NCBI GenBank assembly: GCA_964058805.1
Contig: CAXKVV010000550.1
Span: forward strand, 1 to 37,131
Origin: Schoenoplectus triqueter
Taxonomy: Eukaryota; Streptophyta; Magnoliopsida; Poales; Cyperaceae
Direction of reading: 5' to 3'
DNA length: 37,131 nt
Part shown: one piece after another, positions 11,301 through 21,478 of the stretch
How positions within the stretch are numbered: position 1 is the first letter of the stretch
Layout: every line of letters starts with the position of its first letter
Notes under the pieces: generated by a model
What the model saw: only the letters and a program-made list of their open reading frames with translations
Databases searched by the model: none
Told to the model about the DNA's origin: nothing
Program-made: the position numbers and the translations under genes

Positions 11301-14300
11301 TCTTAATCGAGCTTAAGTACATATTATCAACCTTTACTGTTACATTATCTCCAATGATCAGACGCACAAAAGCAAACAAAATATATTTTTAGAATATTTT
11401 TATATAGTAAATTATTTTGGTAGAGTTAATTTCAGCAAAATTTAGAATGATTGTAGGAGTATTTTAGAAAAGACAGCAATCAAAATTAGTAAACAACATA
11501 TTTAGGAAGTAGTGGATTAGTGAGATAATTTATAGGAATAGTGGATGCTATTTTAGAAATATAATAGAGTTAATTTGAAAAAGTTATATACTATAAAAAT
11601 CATAGAACATTATGTAATTTTAGGTCTTCAATATAAAATAAATTAAGAAAAGAGTTTCAGTAGAAATTATTTGTTTGTGAATTTCTTTGTCCTTCCATTG
11701 TTCGAACATTTGATATCAGAGCATGTTGATCCACATTGAGGCTGTTTCAATGGCAGAAGCAAGCAACAATGCTACCATCAGTATGACTAATTTGACGTTA
11801 CCATTATTGAAAGGTGAGAACTATAAATTTTGGATCATCAAGATGCATACGATGCTGAAATCTCATGGCTTGTGGGAACTGGTAGAAGTCGGAGCACCGA
11901 ATCCTGATCCAACACTAATTAAAACAAACAAGCGAGATGCAAAGGCAATGTTCTTCATTCAACAAGTCATACATGAATCGGTATTTGCAAAACTACAGTA
12001 GAAAGAACAAAGGAGGTCTGAACTATTATGAAAATAGCATTTTAGGGAAGTTCTAAGGTAGTAGTCATCAAGTTGCAGGGCTTGATATGGGAGTTTGAGA
12101 CATTGAATATGAACTAAGGTGAGTCAGTTTAATCATTTCTCACGCGAGTACAAGAATAGTCAATCAGATCCGTAGTTGTAGGGAAAATCATTTCGAGAAG
12201 ATAGCTATAATGAAGGTGTTGTGTAGTTTGACAATCAAGTTCGATCATCATTGTAACAGTGATTGAAGAGTCTGAAGACCTATCCACCTACATACTTGAT
12301 GGTTGATGAGATCACTGCAGGTTCATGAAGCTCGTCTCGTCATAATTAAAGAGAGTGATAACATCAAAGCCTTCTATACTAAGGGTGAGTCTTGAAATAG
12401 CCAGCTATCTGGGAGAGACAGAGATAAACCAAGCGACACTAACAACACTCTAATCAACGGAAGAAAAATATGTAGTGTTATTATTATCATAAAAAAGGGG
12501 ATATGCAAGCTTATTGCTATGAGAAGCAAAAGAAAAAAGGTCAAGATGTGAAATGCTATTATTGTCATAAGTTTGATCATGTATAAGCCGGCTATTACAA
12601 GAAGAAAAGAGAAGAAATACATGCAAGCTTTGTGATAAGGACAATCATACACAGTTATTTTTGACCAAAATCATTGAAGAAATAAATGTGAGTTCGTCTA
12701 ATATGACAGTAAAAAAAAACCTTTAAACACCTATAAATTTATTTTTGATGAAAACATAAGGTGTGATCATATACCAATAGGTGCCACCATGAGAGATTAT
12801 TATTAGTAAGTATATTGGCTTAAATAATTTTTTGATAAAATATTATGATAAAAAGCGTGATTTGGTATCTATCACAACAAAGGAATTAAATTTAGTTAAA
12901 GAATTGGTTGATCCTTAAAACTCAGTTCGTCTATATTGAGTACAATATGAAATATGTAGAACGCTCTGAGGGAGTAAGAAAGGTGACAGAACAGATGACG
13001 CAAGACCCAATTAGATCGAATGAAGATGTAGCATTAGTTCAATATGAAAGTCATGGTTCTGATGTGACACTTGAAGTTGTGAAGCGAGGTGATAATGGGG
13101 AAACAATTAATAATGATATGTAAAGGTCAAAGCAGAATGAAGTACATTAAGAGTAGAAGGCGCAGCAACAACGAATACTATTAAGATTCAGATCACTTAT
13201 GGTGATGTAGAAGAAAAGGTGTTGCAATCAGAAAAAAGAATAGTTTAAAATTGAATGGGATATGGTATACGAGAAAAAAAAAGATTTGACAACAAAAGCG
13301 AGTACAATGCATTAAATTTAATAGTGTGTCAAGCAATTTGGTTGAGACGCATATTTATTGACTTTGAGCATATAACAGTGTGCCAAGTAATTTGATTGAG
13401 ACGCATACTTATTGACTTTGAGCATATAGCAGACATGTTTATGAAGACATTGGCAGAAAGCAAATTCAAACAATATCGATTAACACTTGGAGTTGACAAT
13501 TTTGAATTAAGGGAAAGTGCTCAGAATTAATTTAAAATATTTTTTAAAATATTTTTTATTAAGAAAATTATTTTGATAAAGTTAATTTCAATATAATATA
13601 AAATAATTATAATTATAGGTCTTCAATATATAATGAATTATCAAGAGAGCTTCAATACAAATTATCTGTTTGTGAGTTATTTGTCTTTTCATTATTCCAA
13701 CAACTCTCACTATTATAATGTTTGATTTCTAGGAATTTATCTTCCTACGGTTTGACAGGTGTGGTAATTCCTGCTTTTGGAAATCTAAGTGCCCTTAAGT
13801 CGTTGTAAGCTTATTTTAATTTAAGATCAAGTACTTCTTTTTCTGAGAATGTTAGTTCTGCTGCCCTTGAAACCTTACTTTTTTAGTACTATAACTCTGG
13901 TACGGCTGATTGTATTTCTTTCAGGGATTTGTCTTGCAATAATTTATCGGGCACACTTCCTGTAATTCTAGACCAATTAACAGCACTTACTTATCTGTAG
14001 GTTTCCTTTCACATCAAGTCATTAACTTTTATTTTATTTTAATTTTTTTGTCTCGGAAAGAGATTTGATCCCCTCGTTTAATCATGGAGGGTAAAAAAAA
14101 GGAAAATTTCTCTTTAAAAACATATTTGCTGATTTTTCAGGGACATAAGAGGAAACAGTATGATTGTGACCACCCTTCCTCCCGGACTTCAGCAACAAAT
14201 AAAAGATGGAAAGCTAACATATATGTATGTTTTATTTGTTTCTTTCTAATTTTTGTTTTTCACCGATATTCTTTCACATATATGCTTCTGTCTGATTATT

Positions 14301-17300
14301 TGAGAAGTCATTATAACAATTTTGTAGAAGGAACGTATCTACAAAAAGATATCTCATCTCACCCAGTATATTAAAAAACGGCTTAAACGGCCGACTAGGC
14401 GGCCGTATAGTCGCTGATAGAAGAAAAACCGTCACGACTATTATAATCGAAAGTCGGTCCCCTCATTCAACCTCAAAGCAGTTCACTTTTATAAGTTATC
14501 CGACGAATATTAATGAATAATTCATGTAGTTATCTAATTTCATACAATATTGCATTAAAATATTATTTCACAATTTACGTGCTTTTTTTTCTCTTGGTAC
14601 AGTCCCATATTGAGGTAGAGTGTCATGCAATTCTATATTGTACTTTACAAAAAGAAACAATATTTTTTTGTCCTTATTTAATTTTTTTTTATTTTTTAAC
14701 TTTTAACTTGTAGTAATAATTATCATGATACAAAACTCATTTCTAATAAAATATTAATTTTATTTTAAAAAATGATAAAATATTATTTTTTTTACTCAAT
14801 AGGACATTTATATTTTTTTTAAATGACTGAAAAATCATAGATTCGATCATTTGATTTCTATTTATAATTTCTAAAATAAAATTACTACATAAAAATATTA
14901 TCAAGTGCATAAATAACTGACTTTTGTTGAAATTATTAATATTTTAATATATTAAAATATGAACGCCAAATTATCCGTAAAAATCCGATTAGTCAGCCGC
15001 ATAATGATTAATCACTTAGTGTTGTATCATCCGTACGTTAACCGCATTCCGTTATTTAGAACATTGAGTTCTCACCTAGTTCTTAGCCCTCTTTTAGTTT
15101 CAAAGATACTAGCATATATTTAGTTTAAACTTTTATTATAGAAATTCATATTTAATCAAATCATTTAAATATAATTCATAGACATATTGTCATTATATTT
15201 CATAAAAAGAGTTAAATCTTCTAACATCTCACATATATCATAGCATTAAGACTTCTTCACTATTGATTTTATTTAAATCTTTTCATCTACTTGAATCCAA
15301 TGGTTCATATATAGTTTTTTTCTCTCTTCATTTAAAGCAATGTGTGTGATATTTTTAAGATAAAACTTAACTATTAAAATGATCTAACATTTTTATGATA
15401 TTTCATAAATCATCATTATCATGTATTTAATTATAAAATTTATAATAGTAATTATTATATACATCTTTAAATATGTTTAAATTTTCTTTAATGTGAAATT
15501 TCATTAAATATATTTTAAAATTATATTTCTCACTATTATTTGAGGATAATATTATCGATTAAGTAAGTTGGGTTACAACCCTAGTTTTATTAATGATCAA
15601 AGAAAAAAATTAGCTAAAACTATACTGTTGGTTAAGTCGATTCTAAACTATGGTGGCAAAACTAAATATTTTGACAATCTTAACAATTAGTTTGACATAA
15701 ATTCATAAAAAAAATAAAGAATTATAAATATATTTTTAAATTTATGGATTTGTTGTATTTAGAGAGTGATATAAGTTGAGTATCATTTAATAATTCATGA
15801 AAGATAATCAAAATTAGATGATAAATTCAGAAGGGTGATTTCCTCTATTTCAAAAAGAAAATTATATTACAACTTTAACAGTTTAAATATAATGATTTTT
15901 GATAAAATTTGATACTCAAATTGTATGAAAAATTTAAAACACAAATAATTTATAAGTTTAAGAATATATTTTTATTTTTATTTTAAGATTTATAAATTTA
16001 TATAAAGTTCATTGTCAAAATTGTTAAAATAAATAGTTGTCAATAATTCCACACTTTATTAAGTGAGTAATGCCGGATGAAAGGTCAGCAAAAAAAAAAC
16101 ATTTCTCAAGTGGTAGCAATTAGTAATGAATTGGCAGACGTGTTTAATGTATGAGTACACACGTATAAATATATGCACGAATACATGTATGTTTCTATAT
16201 GTGTTATCATGTGACGTATTAATGTGTCAAACATGTCATAATCTTAAATATACGTATTCATCCTCTAAATTTTTTTTCACAGGATTAAACATGCATGTGT
16301 AGCACATCAAACACAAATATGAATGTGCAGCATGTGTAGTACGTACAAAGAAATATCTAGCACTATATAATTTTAATTTATTTTCAAATTTTACCATATT
16401 TTTTGTTTTATGTACATGACCCCCCACACAAATACGAACACGTATTGGTACGTGATAAAAATGCATAAATATGAATATATCTTGCATGACATGTTAGATG
16501 TGTCACATATTTTGAACATGCATGTTGAGAATTTTAAAGATTTTAACATATTAAAACACACAAGTCTAAACAAGTAAACATGTGTTGATACAACACATCT
16601 CGTGTTGAGCACGTCACGTACTGTCACGTGACATGCACAACACACAATTATCAATTCACTACCAAGTAATACCTAAGGACTATTTAGGACCGTTAAGTAG
16701 GGGTGTCAATGGATATTTAAATTTTGAAAATATGATCTGAATCTGCATGAATGGATCTACATATGGATTTAAAAAAATATATATTTCATAGTTTATTAGA
16801 TCCGCATATGAATCTTAAAATAGGATTTATTTTATTATCCAAATATGAATTCACATTTGGATCATTTTATTATCCAAATCAGATTAGATATCTGTTACAT
16901 AAACAAATATGAATTCACATTTGAATCATTTTAAATGAATTTGAATTCACAGTTGAATTTTATATAACTTCTATGAATTCATATTTGAATCATATAAGTT
17001 CTGATCCATTGACATCTTTATTTTGTGCATAGTGACAAGACTTGAGAATAATTCGTGAATAACTTATTTTTATCCATAATTGAATGTTTCACGAATTAAT
17101 CGTCTATTTAATATATAATATATTTTTTCATCAAAAAAAATATTTTAATCATGAAAGAACATATTATATAAAATTTTAAATGATATTATATATTATTTTT
17201 AAAATTATATATTTTAATATATTTTTTATTTATATTATATAAAATAAACTATTTTTAATTATATTTAAATCATAAATTTTTAACTTTGCTAAACATTGCT

Positions 17301-18506
17301 GAATAACAAATTTGCTACTATGAAACGATAGCCTCGCACTGCTTGAGCGTCTGAAGAAGAAAAATCTTTCTCGTTCGTCCCTCGAAAGGATTAATTATCT
17401 ATACTATTCTATAAAGCAGCTAAGAATTGGACGGGTCCATTTTTTGTCATTTTCTTTAATTTTTTTATATCCCAAAATACCCCTCATATAATAATTAATA
17501 TTAATTTTTACTAATCAGGCGAACACGATAGCGTCCATTATTTTATATTCCTCTCCATTTTTTGCCATATAGGAAGAAGAGTAAAGGTTGAAAGAAATCA
17601 TGTGAGATTATATCTGATATAGCATTTATAGTTGACATTGTAATTGATCTTGTATTTATTATTTTTTTTATATTAAAATGACGTATATATTATCATATGA
17701 TATTTTTTTATATCTAAATAAAAAAATTCAGTCTTGGGTATCTAGTAACTAATAAAGAATCATCCTCCGTTCTTTGCTTGCTCAGTCTCAAGGTGCTCTC
17801 TAGTTATAGCGTCGAAGGTGTATCCAGAAACAAGTTTATAGGATACTGCAGTGAGGCCGAGCGTCGATTTAGCATCCCGCTATTTTTTTTCTTTGGAAAA
17901 TGAGCGAAGTCCGTCGTTAATAGCCAGTGGGGAATTAGGCGTTCGCATTCAGTAGAAATGTACGGATCGATTGAAACTTTAACCAGCATCTTCAACTTCA
18001 AATAGATTTTTCAAACTACTGCTTTACATTCCGCACACGGAAAAAAAAATTGAAGGAAATGACAGAAGTAGAAAATACAATTCAGTAGAGAATAAAGATG
18101 AATCGGTCCCTCCTACTGTATATTAATAAATAATATAACATCATTTTAGTTAATGAAGTTGGGACAATTCCAATTCTAGTCCATGTTCTTTCATTTTTAT
18201 TGTATTATTTTTCCAACTTTTGGAAAAACATATATGAAGTTGCGTTTGTATTTTGAAAAGATGACAAATTTGATTTCTATCTTTTGTTTGCATCATTTGA
18301 AAAGATGACAATTTTTTTTTTTGTCATATAGGTTTGGAGAGAAAAAATATATTACGCCTCCGCCTCCAACAAAACTGATAATTTCTATAGTGATTGCTGG
18401 GACGACCGTGATGCTCTTTGCAGCATCTATTCAAATTATACGGCACTTTAAAAAGCGAAACCGTGAGCTGTCATTACTCTCTCTTGTGAAAACATCTGTA
18501 TTTTAG
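8362..18506 (+). CDS. Malectin-like/LRR receptor (receptor-kinase ectodomain and TM, kinase lost)
   Basis: Exons 8362-8434, 8961-9513, 10239-10711, 11111-11252, 13733-13804, 13925-13996, 14141-14224 and 18332-18462 join in phase with GT..AG introns, giving about 533 open residues. Order: signal peptide (MIMWCLVLVLYVV, then SQIDSKG), malectin-like domain opening GFINVDCG, the juxta-LRR motif WTGDPC, LRRs (exons of exactly 72, 72 and 84 bp, a hallmark of plant LRR exons), a Pro-rich juxtamembrane YITPPPP and a TM helix LIISIVIAGTTVMLFAAS followed by basic HFKKRNR. This is the architecture of plant LRR-RLK subfamily I (IOS1/SHR5-like; SYMRK shares the GDPC motif). Such proteins act at the plasma membrane. 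If the donor at 18463 is not used, the frame stops at 18504-18506, giving about 547 aa. A small optional exon at about 10907-10935 was considered but does not keep frame. Confidence 0.75.
9726..10061 (-). mobile_element. GC-rich solo LTR candidate in intron 2
   Basis: This is a compositionally distinct, GC-rich island within an AT-rich intron. It starts TGATATGGGTTTTTG and ends GAAATACCCTATCA. The reverse complement of the right end, TGATAGGGTATTTC, resembles the left end, giving TG..CA termini. The flanking 5-mers are CATAC (9721-9725) and CATAT (10062-10066), a 4/5 match to a target duplication. No ORF is credible. A solo LTR about 336 bp long is the simplest reading; a short TIR element is possible. 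Confidence 0.5.
11723..12370 (+). pseudogene. Copia gag (UBN2-type) remnant
   Basis: The open part (11750-12001) reads MAEASNNATISMTNLTLP, then GENYKFWIIKMHTMLKSH and LWELVEVG. This is the typical start of plant copia gag polyproteins (gag-pre/UBN2 families), which form the capsid-like particle. The frame stops at 12001. Beyond it, frames interrupted by stops still show UBN2-like pieces (IWEFETLNMN, SLQVHEARL). A CYYCHKFDH-like zinc-knuckle trace lies further on at about 12555-12600. It is dead as a gene. Confidence 0.7.
13255..13530 (+). pseudogene. Copia RNase H C-terminal remnant
   Basis: Short frames read SKAEYNALNLIVCQAIWLRR and, after a duplicated segment, ADMFMKTLAESKFKQYRL followed by LGVDNFELRES. 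These match the conserved end of copia RNase H (TEAEY..WLR; ADIFTK..F..LR..LGV) just before the polypurine tract and right LTR. A tandem duplication interrupts the frame. Confidence 0.65.
13324..13431. repeat. 54-bp tandem duplication inside the copia remnant
   Basis: Units 13324-13377 and 13378-13431 both read GTGTGYCAAGYAATTTGR and continue to GACTTTGAGCATATARCA. They differ at about five positions. The duplicate repeats the RNase H WLRR-encoding stretch. Confidence 0.85.
14369..15060. other. Possible unclassified DNA-element remnant
   Basis: The left part has a GC-rich palindromic motif, CGGCCGACTAGGCGGCCG (14388-14405), unusual for this intron. A CCGATTAGTCAGCCGCATAATG stretch near 14986-15004 and a CCGTACGTTAACCGC stretch near 15030-15045 resemble it weakly in reverse complement. 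Such CGGCC/CTAGGCGG motifs recur in dispersed plant DNA repeats, but I cannot define ends or a target duplication. Confidence 0.25.
15061..16697. other. Intronic AT-rich DNA, nothing recognised
   Basis: This is a long AT-rich part of the 4.1-kb intron 14225-18331. The segment 16150-16660 is unusually rich in ACGTG/CACGT/CATGT words. Frames on the minus strand there are not recognisable proteins. Confidence 0.45.
16698..17020. mobile_element. hAT-like MITE (TAGGGGTGTCAATGGA ends)
   Basis: The left end TAGGGGTGTCAATGGA and the reverse complement of the right end TAAAGATGTCAATGGA match at 13 of 16 positions. The interior consists of repeated GAATTCACATTTGAATC-type words. An 8-bp target duplication is not visible. 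The sequence style fits short hAT-derived repeats of plants. Confidence 0.55.
17398..17745 (+). mobile_element. Possible short non-autonomous Helitron
   Basis: The left end reads TCTATACTATTCTATAAAGC directly after an A. TCTATACTATT..AAAG is a common 5' terminus of plant Helitrons. The right end GGGTATCTAG followed by T fits the CTRR-T rule. No convincing 3' hairpin is seen just before the CTAG, so the call is weak. The interior is AT-rich with no ORF. Confidence 0.35.
17746..18331. other. Intron end with an unidentified open frame
   Basis: A GC-richer patch at about 17765-18005 contains a minus-strand frame (17804-18001, 65 aa) ending NLFLDTPSTL. I do not recognise the protein. The composition contrasts with the surrounding intron, so it may be a captured gene or organelle fragment. 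The rest, to the acceptor at 18331, is T-rich intron. Confidence 0.3.
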
Positions 18507-18880
18507 CCGATATGTAAAACGAATAAAAATATATATTTTAAAATCTTAAAATTTTAATATTTAATTTTCATTAAATTCTTCATATGAAAATCTTGTGAGA
18601 TACAAAAATTTAGAGTGTTTTGAGTTTTTTAATTCACTCTTTTGAAACAACTCTAAAAATAATAATAAATATTCAATGTTTGTGTTATTTTTTTCAAAAA
18701 TTAAAAAGAGTGACTTAAAAAATTAAAAACACTCCAAAATTTTGTATCCCACAAGGTTTTCATATGAAAAATTTCATGAAAATTATAAATTAAAATTTTT
18801 GATATTTTAAAATATAATTTTTAATCTACTTGCATATCGAGTGAAATACAAATATTTTCATAATAGTATATTTCTCTCTA
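18474..18880. mobile_element. MITE A: palindromic element directly after the TM exon
   Basis: From about 18474 to the centre near 18660, the sequence matches the reverse complement of the stretch ending at about 18880 (for example CCGATATGTAAAACGA against CTCGATATGCAAGTAGA, and TCATATGAAAATCTTGTG against TCATATGAAAACCTTGTG). The element starts roughly 10 bp after the splice donor at 18463. It supplies the stop codon at 18504-18506 and an AATAAA at 18522-18527. It shares its core (AATTTAGAGTGTTTTGAG) with MITEs B and F. Confidence 0.65.
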
Positions 18881-19293
18881 TATATATGTATATATAGAGT
18901 AAAAATACTGTGAGATTAACTTAAAAAGTACATCAAATCATGTCCAAATTTTAATTTATCATTCTCATTAAATTCTTTATATGGAAATCTTATAGGATGC
19001 AAAAATTTGGAGTGCTTTGAATTTTTTAAGTCACCGTTTTTAATTTCTTAAAATGATGTTCAAGTATTGAATATATTATTATTATTTTTTTTAGAGCTGA
19101 TTTTCAAAAATTAAAAATCATGGCTTAAAAAGCTCAAAACACTCTAAATTTTTGCATCCCATAAAATTTTCATATAAATTTTTTAATGAGAATGATAAAT
19201 TAAAATTTACAGATAATTTGATATACTTTTTGAGTTTAGCTTATGGAAGACATTCGTGAGCTTAAACTAGTGGTACCTTTACTATATATATAG
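18880..19293. mobile_element. MITE B: palindromic, TATATATAGAG border
   Basis: The left end TATATATAGAGTAAAAATAC pairs with the right end (reverse complement TATATATAGTAAAGGTACC). The inner arms match through GGGATGCAAAAATTT-type sequence and AAGCTCAAAACACTC. It is the same family as MITE F (20540-21052), including the sequence around GTTTAGCTTATGGAAGAC. Confidence 0.65.
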
Positions 19294-19726
19294 AGTTTCT
19301 CTATTATATTTCTAATAGCACATCAGGATTAACAACTCTATCAGTCTAAACTTTAATTTTTCATGTTTAAAATTTTAATTTACATAGCTCAATAAAAAAA
19401 TTATATCATAATTATGTAGAATACTAATTTTTATTATGTTTGAAATTATTTTATTATACTTAATTTATTTTGATAGATAACCCTAAAATAATAAAAATAA
19501 TATAATAATTTATATATCAAAAAATGGTTATTTTCTAAAATCATTAAGTATTATAAAATAATTTTAAACATGATAAAACTTAGTATTCTCTAAGATTATG
19601 ATATAAATATTTCATTGAGCTACTTAAATTGAATTTTTGAGTATGAAAAATTAAAATTTGGACTAGTAATGTTTTGATCTAAGTGCTACTGAAAGCACAA
19701 TAGACAAACTATATATATATATATAT
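19282..19726. mobile_element. MITE C: palindromic, (TA)n-bordered
   Basis: The left end TATATATATAGAGTTTCTCTA and the reverse complement of the right end TATATATATAGTTTGTCTA match. Pairing continues inward (TAATTTTTCATG and its mirror ATGAAAAATTAAA; AATACTAATTTTTATTATG against CATGATAAAACTTAGTATT). No ORF is present. Confidence 0.65.
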
Positions 19727-20127
19727 GGACAAATTACGGTGATTCCCGAAGTAAAAACTCATTTTTCTTCAGCTGCAAATCTCATATATCGAAAGCTTAA
19801 AATATAAGTCTAATTAGTCATAATAATCTAGATATTGAAAAGATATTTAAAACCAAATTTTACTATTTTTGAAGCTTTTTAACTATTTTTTAGATTTTTG
19901 AGAGATAAAAATTTTCTAGGTGCACCTATCATTATTTTATTATTACTTTTAAAAAAATAGTTAGAAAGCACCAAATGTAATCAAATTTGATATTCCAGAA
20001 GATTTGAATATGCAGCTTATATTGGATGAATTAGATTGACAATTTGAACTTTAATTTTTTTAGATTTGTTAGGCTGAAGAAAAATGTCTTTTTGCTTTAT
20101 GAAGCGTAAGGTCTCAATATATATATA
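19712..20127. mobile_element. MITE D: palindromic, (TA)n-bordered
   Basis: The left arm contains AAACTCATTTTTCTTCAGC; the reverse complement of the right arm contains AGACATTTTTCTTCAGC, at equal distances from TA runs at each end. The arms continue to match around TCTAATTAGTCAT and TCTAATTCATCC. It has no coding capacity. Confidence 0.6.
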
Positions 20128-20530
20128 GGGTGAGGTTACAATATTTTGTAAAGTAAACAATCATTTTTACTTTGACATAAAATTTCAAATCCTGACGGCC
20201 CAAAATGTTAATCTAAGTTCCTCAATATTTTTTTAATGTTAAAATCTGCTGGGATAATAAATTTCATGATTTCTTGAGTTTTCTAACTATTTTTGAAATT
20301 ATTTTTAAAAATAGCTCTGAAATAGACTATTTTCTTTTGTTAAACATGGTTATTTTTAAAAATAATTTAAAAAATAGTTAGAAAGCTCAAAAAATCATAA
20401 AATTTAATATCCCATCTGATTTTGACAAAGAATTTTTAAATAACTTAGATTGACCATTTGAGTTATTGGGATATGAAATCACATGGCAAAGTAAAAATGA
20501 TTATTTACTTTGCAAAACACCATAACCTCA

Positions 20531-20545
<15 letters not shown>
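20115..20545. mobile_element. MITE E: palindromic, (TA)n-bordered
   Basis: The left arm GGTGAGGTTACAATATTTTG and the mirrored right arm GGTGAGGTTATGGTGTTTTG match, followed by AAAGTAAACAATCATTTTTAC against AAAGTAAATAATCATTTTTAC. The left TA run is shared with MITE D and the right one with MITE F. Confidence 0.7.
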
Positions 20546-20587
<42 letters not shown>

Positions 20588-21021
20588 AAGAAAGCGAGAG
20601 TAAAGATACCGGGACATTAAGCTCACGGAGGCCTTCTGTGAACTCAAATCAAAAATCATATCAAATCGTCTCCAAATTTGAATTTATCATGCTCATTAAA
20701 TTATTTATATGAAAATCTTATGGGATGCAAAAATTTGGAGTGTTTTGAGTTTTTTAAGTCATGATTTTTAATTTTTGAAATCAGATCTAAAAATAATAAT
20801 AATATATTTAATACTTTAACATCATTTTAAAAAATTAAAAACAGTGAATTAAAAAGCTCAAAACACTCTAAATTTTTACTTCCCATAAGATTTTCATATA
20901 AAAAAATTAATGAGGATGATAAATTAAAATTTAGAGATAATTTGATATACTTTTCGAGTTAAACTCACAGAAGGCCTCCGTGAGTTTAAGCTCATTGTAT
21001 ATTTATTCTCTCCCTCTCTCC

Positions 21022-21052
<31 letters not shown>
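20533..21052. mobile_element. MITE F: hairpin with (TA)n(GA)n / (CT)n(TA)n borders
   Basis: The element begins (TA)n then (GA)n and ends (CT)n then (TA)n, so even the microsatellite borders are inverted copies. Inside, CACGGAGGCCTTCTGTGA at 20624 mirrors TCACAGAAGGCCTCCGTGA near 20970. The arms keep pairing through GGGATGCAAAAATTTGGAG and its mirror. It is the same family as MITE B and the best-preserved copy. Confidence 0.75.
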
Positions 21053-21478
21053 GTCTAACTATGGTACTTTGCAAAGAATAGAGGCATTGTGTGCTTTGCG
21101 TTCTATTTTTAATTTCAATTCAGAAATAATCGATCCGAACCGTTCAATCTAATCTTCATATAAAAATATATTAGTAAACCAAATTTTATATTTTTTATAT
21201 TTTTTATATTTTTTTTCTATTTTTTCTAATGAGGAGAAAAATGACTTGATCAGAGAATTCTGGTTCATCCAAAAATGATGGTTTTCCCCCTATCCAAAAA
21301 AATAGCAAATAAATTTTAAAAAATATAAAATTTTGTTTTACTAATAGATTTTGATATGGAGATTAGATTGAGCGGTTTGGATCGATCATCTTTGACTTAA
21401 AATTCAAAATAGAGCGCAAAGAACACAACGCTTTTGTATTTTGCAAAGCACCATAGCCTAATTCTCTCTATATATATA
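21039..21478. mobile_element. MITE G: palindromic, (TA)n-bordered
   Basis: The left arm CTATGGTACTTTGCAAAG and the mirrored right arm CTATGGTGCTTTGCAAAA match, followed by GTGCTTTGCGTTCTATTTT against GTTCTTTGCGCTCTATTTT. The core around CCGTTCAATCTAATCTTC is shared, in diverged form, with MITEs H and J. Confidence 0.7.

Larger units (their letters stand above)
11355..13702 (+). mobile_element. Decayed, internally deleted Ty1-copia element in an LRR intron
   Basis: The left LTR (11355-11708, TGATCAGA..GAACA) and right LTR (13518-13702, TGCTCAGA..CCAACA) share their ends and a long 3' half (GGTCTTCAATATA, TTGTTTGTGA). The left copy carries about 170 bp not in the right one. A primer-binding site resembling the initiator-Met tRNA complement (TGATATCAGAGC, 11711-11722) follows the left LTR, and a polypurine-like AAGGGAAAG precedes the right one. 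Inside are a gag (UBN2-type) start, a zinc-knuckle-like remnant near 12555-12600 and the C-terminal end of RNase H. Protease, integrase and most of RT are missing. No matching 5-bp target duplication is seen. The element sits in the intron 11253-13732 of the receptor gene, in the same orientation. Confidence 0.75.

Noticed and set aside
12374..12652. Minus-strand frame of 92 codons
   Set aside because: Antisense shadow of the decayed copia gag region; hydrophobic low-complexity peptide.
16150..16660. Cluster of ACGTG-type words as a regulatory module
   Set aside because: Deep within an intron of a degenerate gene, with no ordered spacing; probably repeat-derived sequence.
20533..20590. Ordinary simple-sequence repeat
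   Set aside because: The tract is mirrored at the other end of the palindromic MITE, so it is treated as part of the element.
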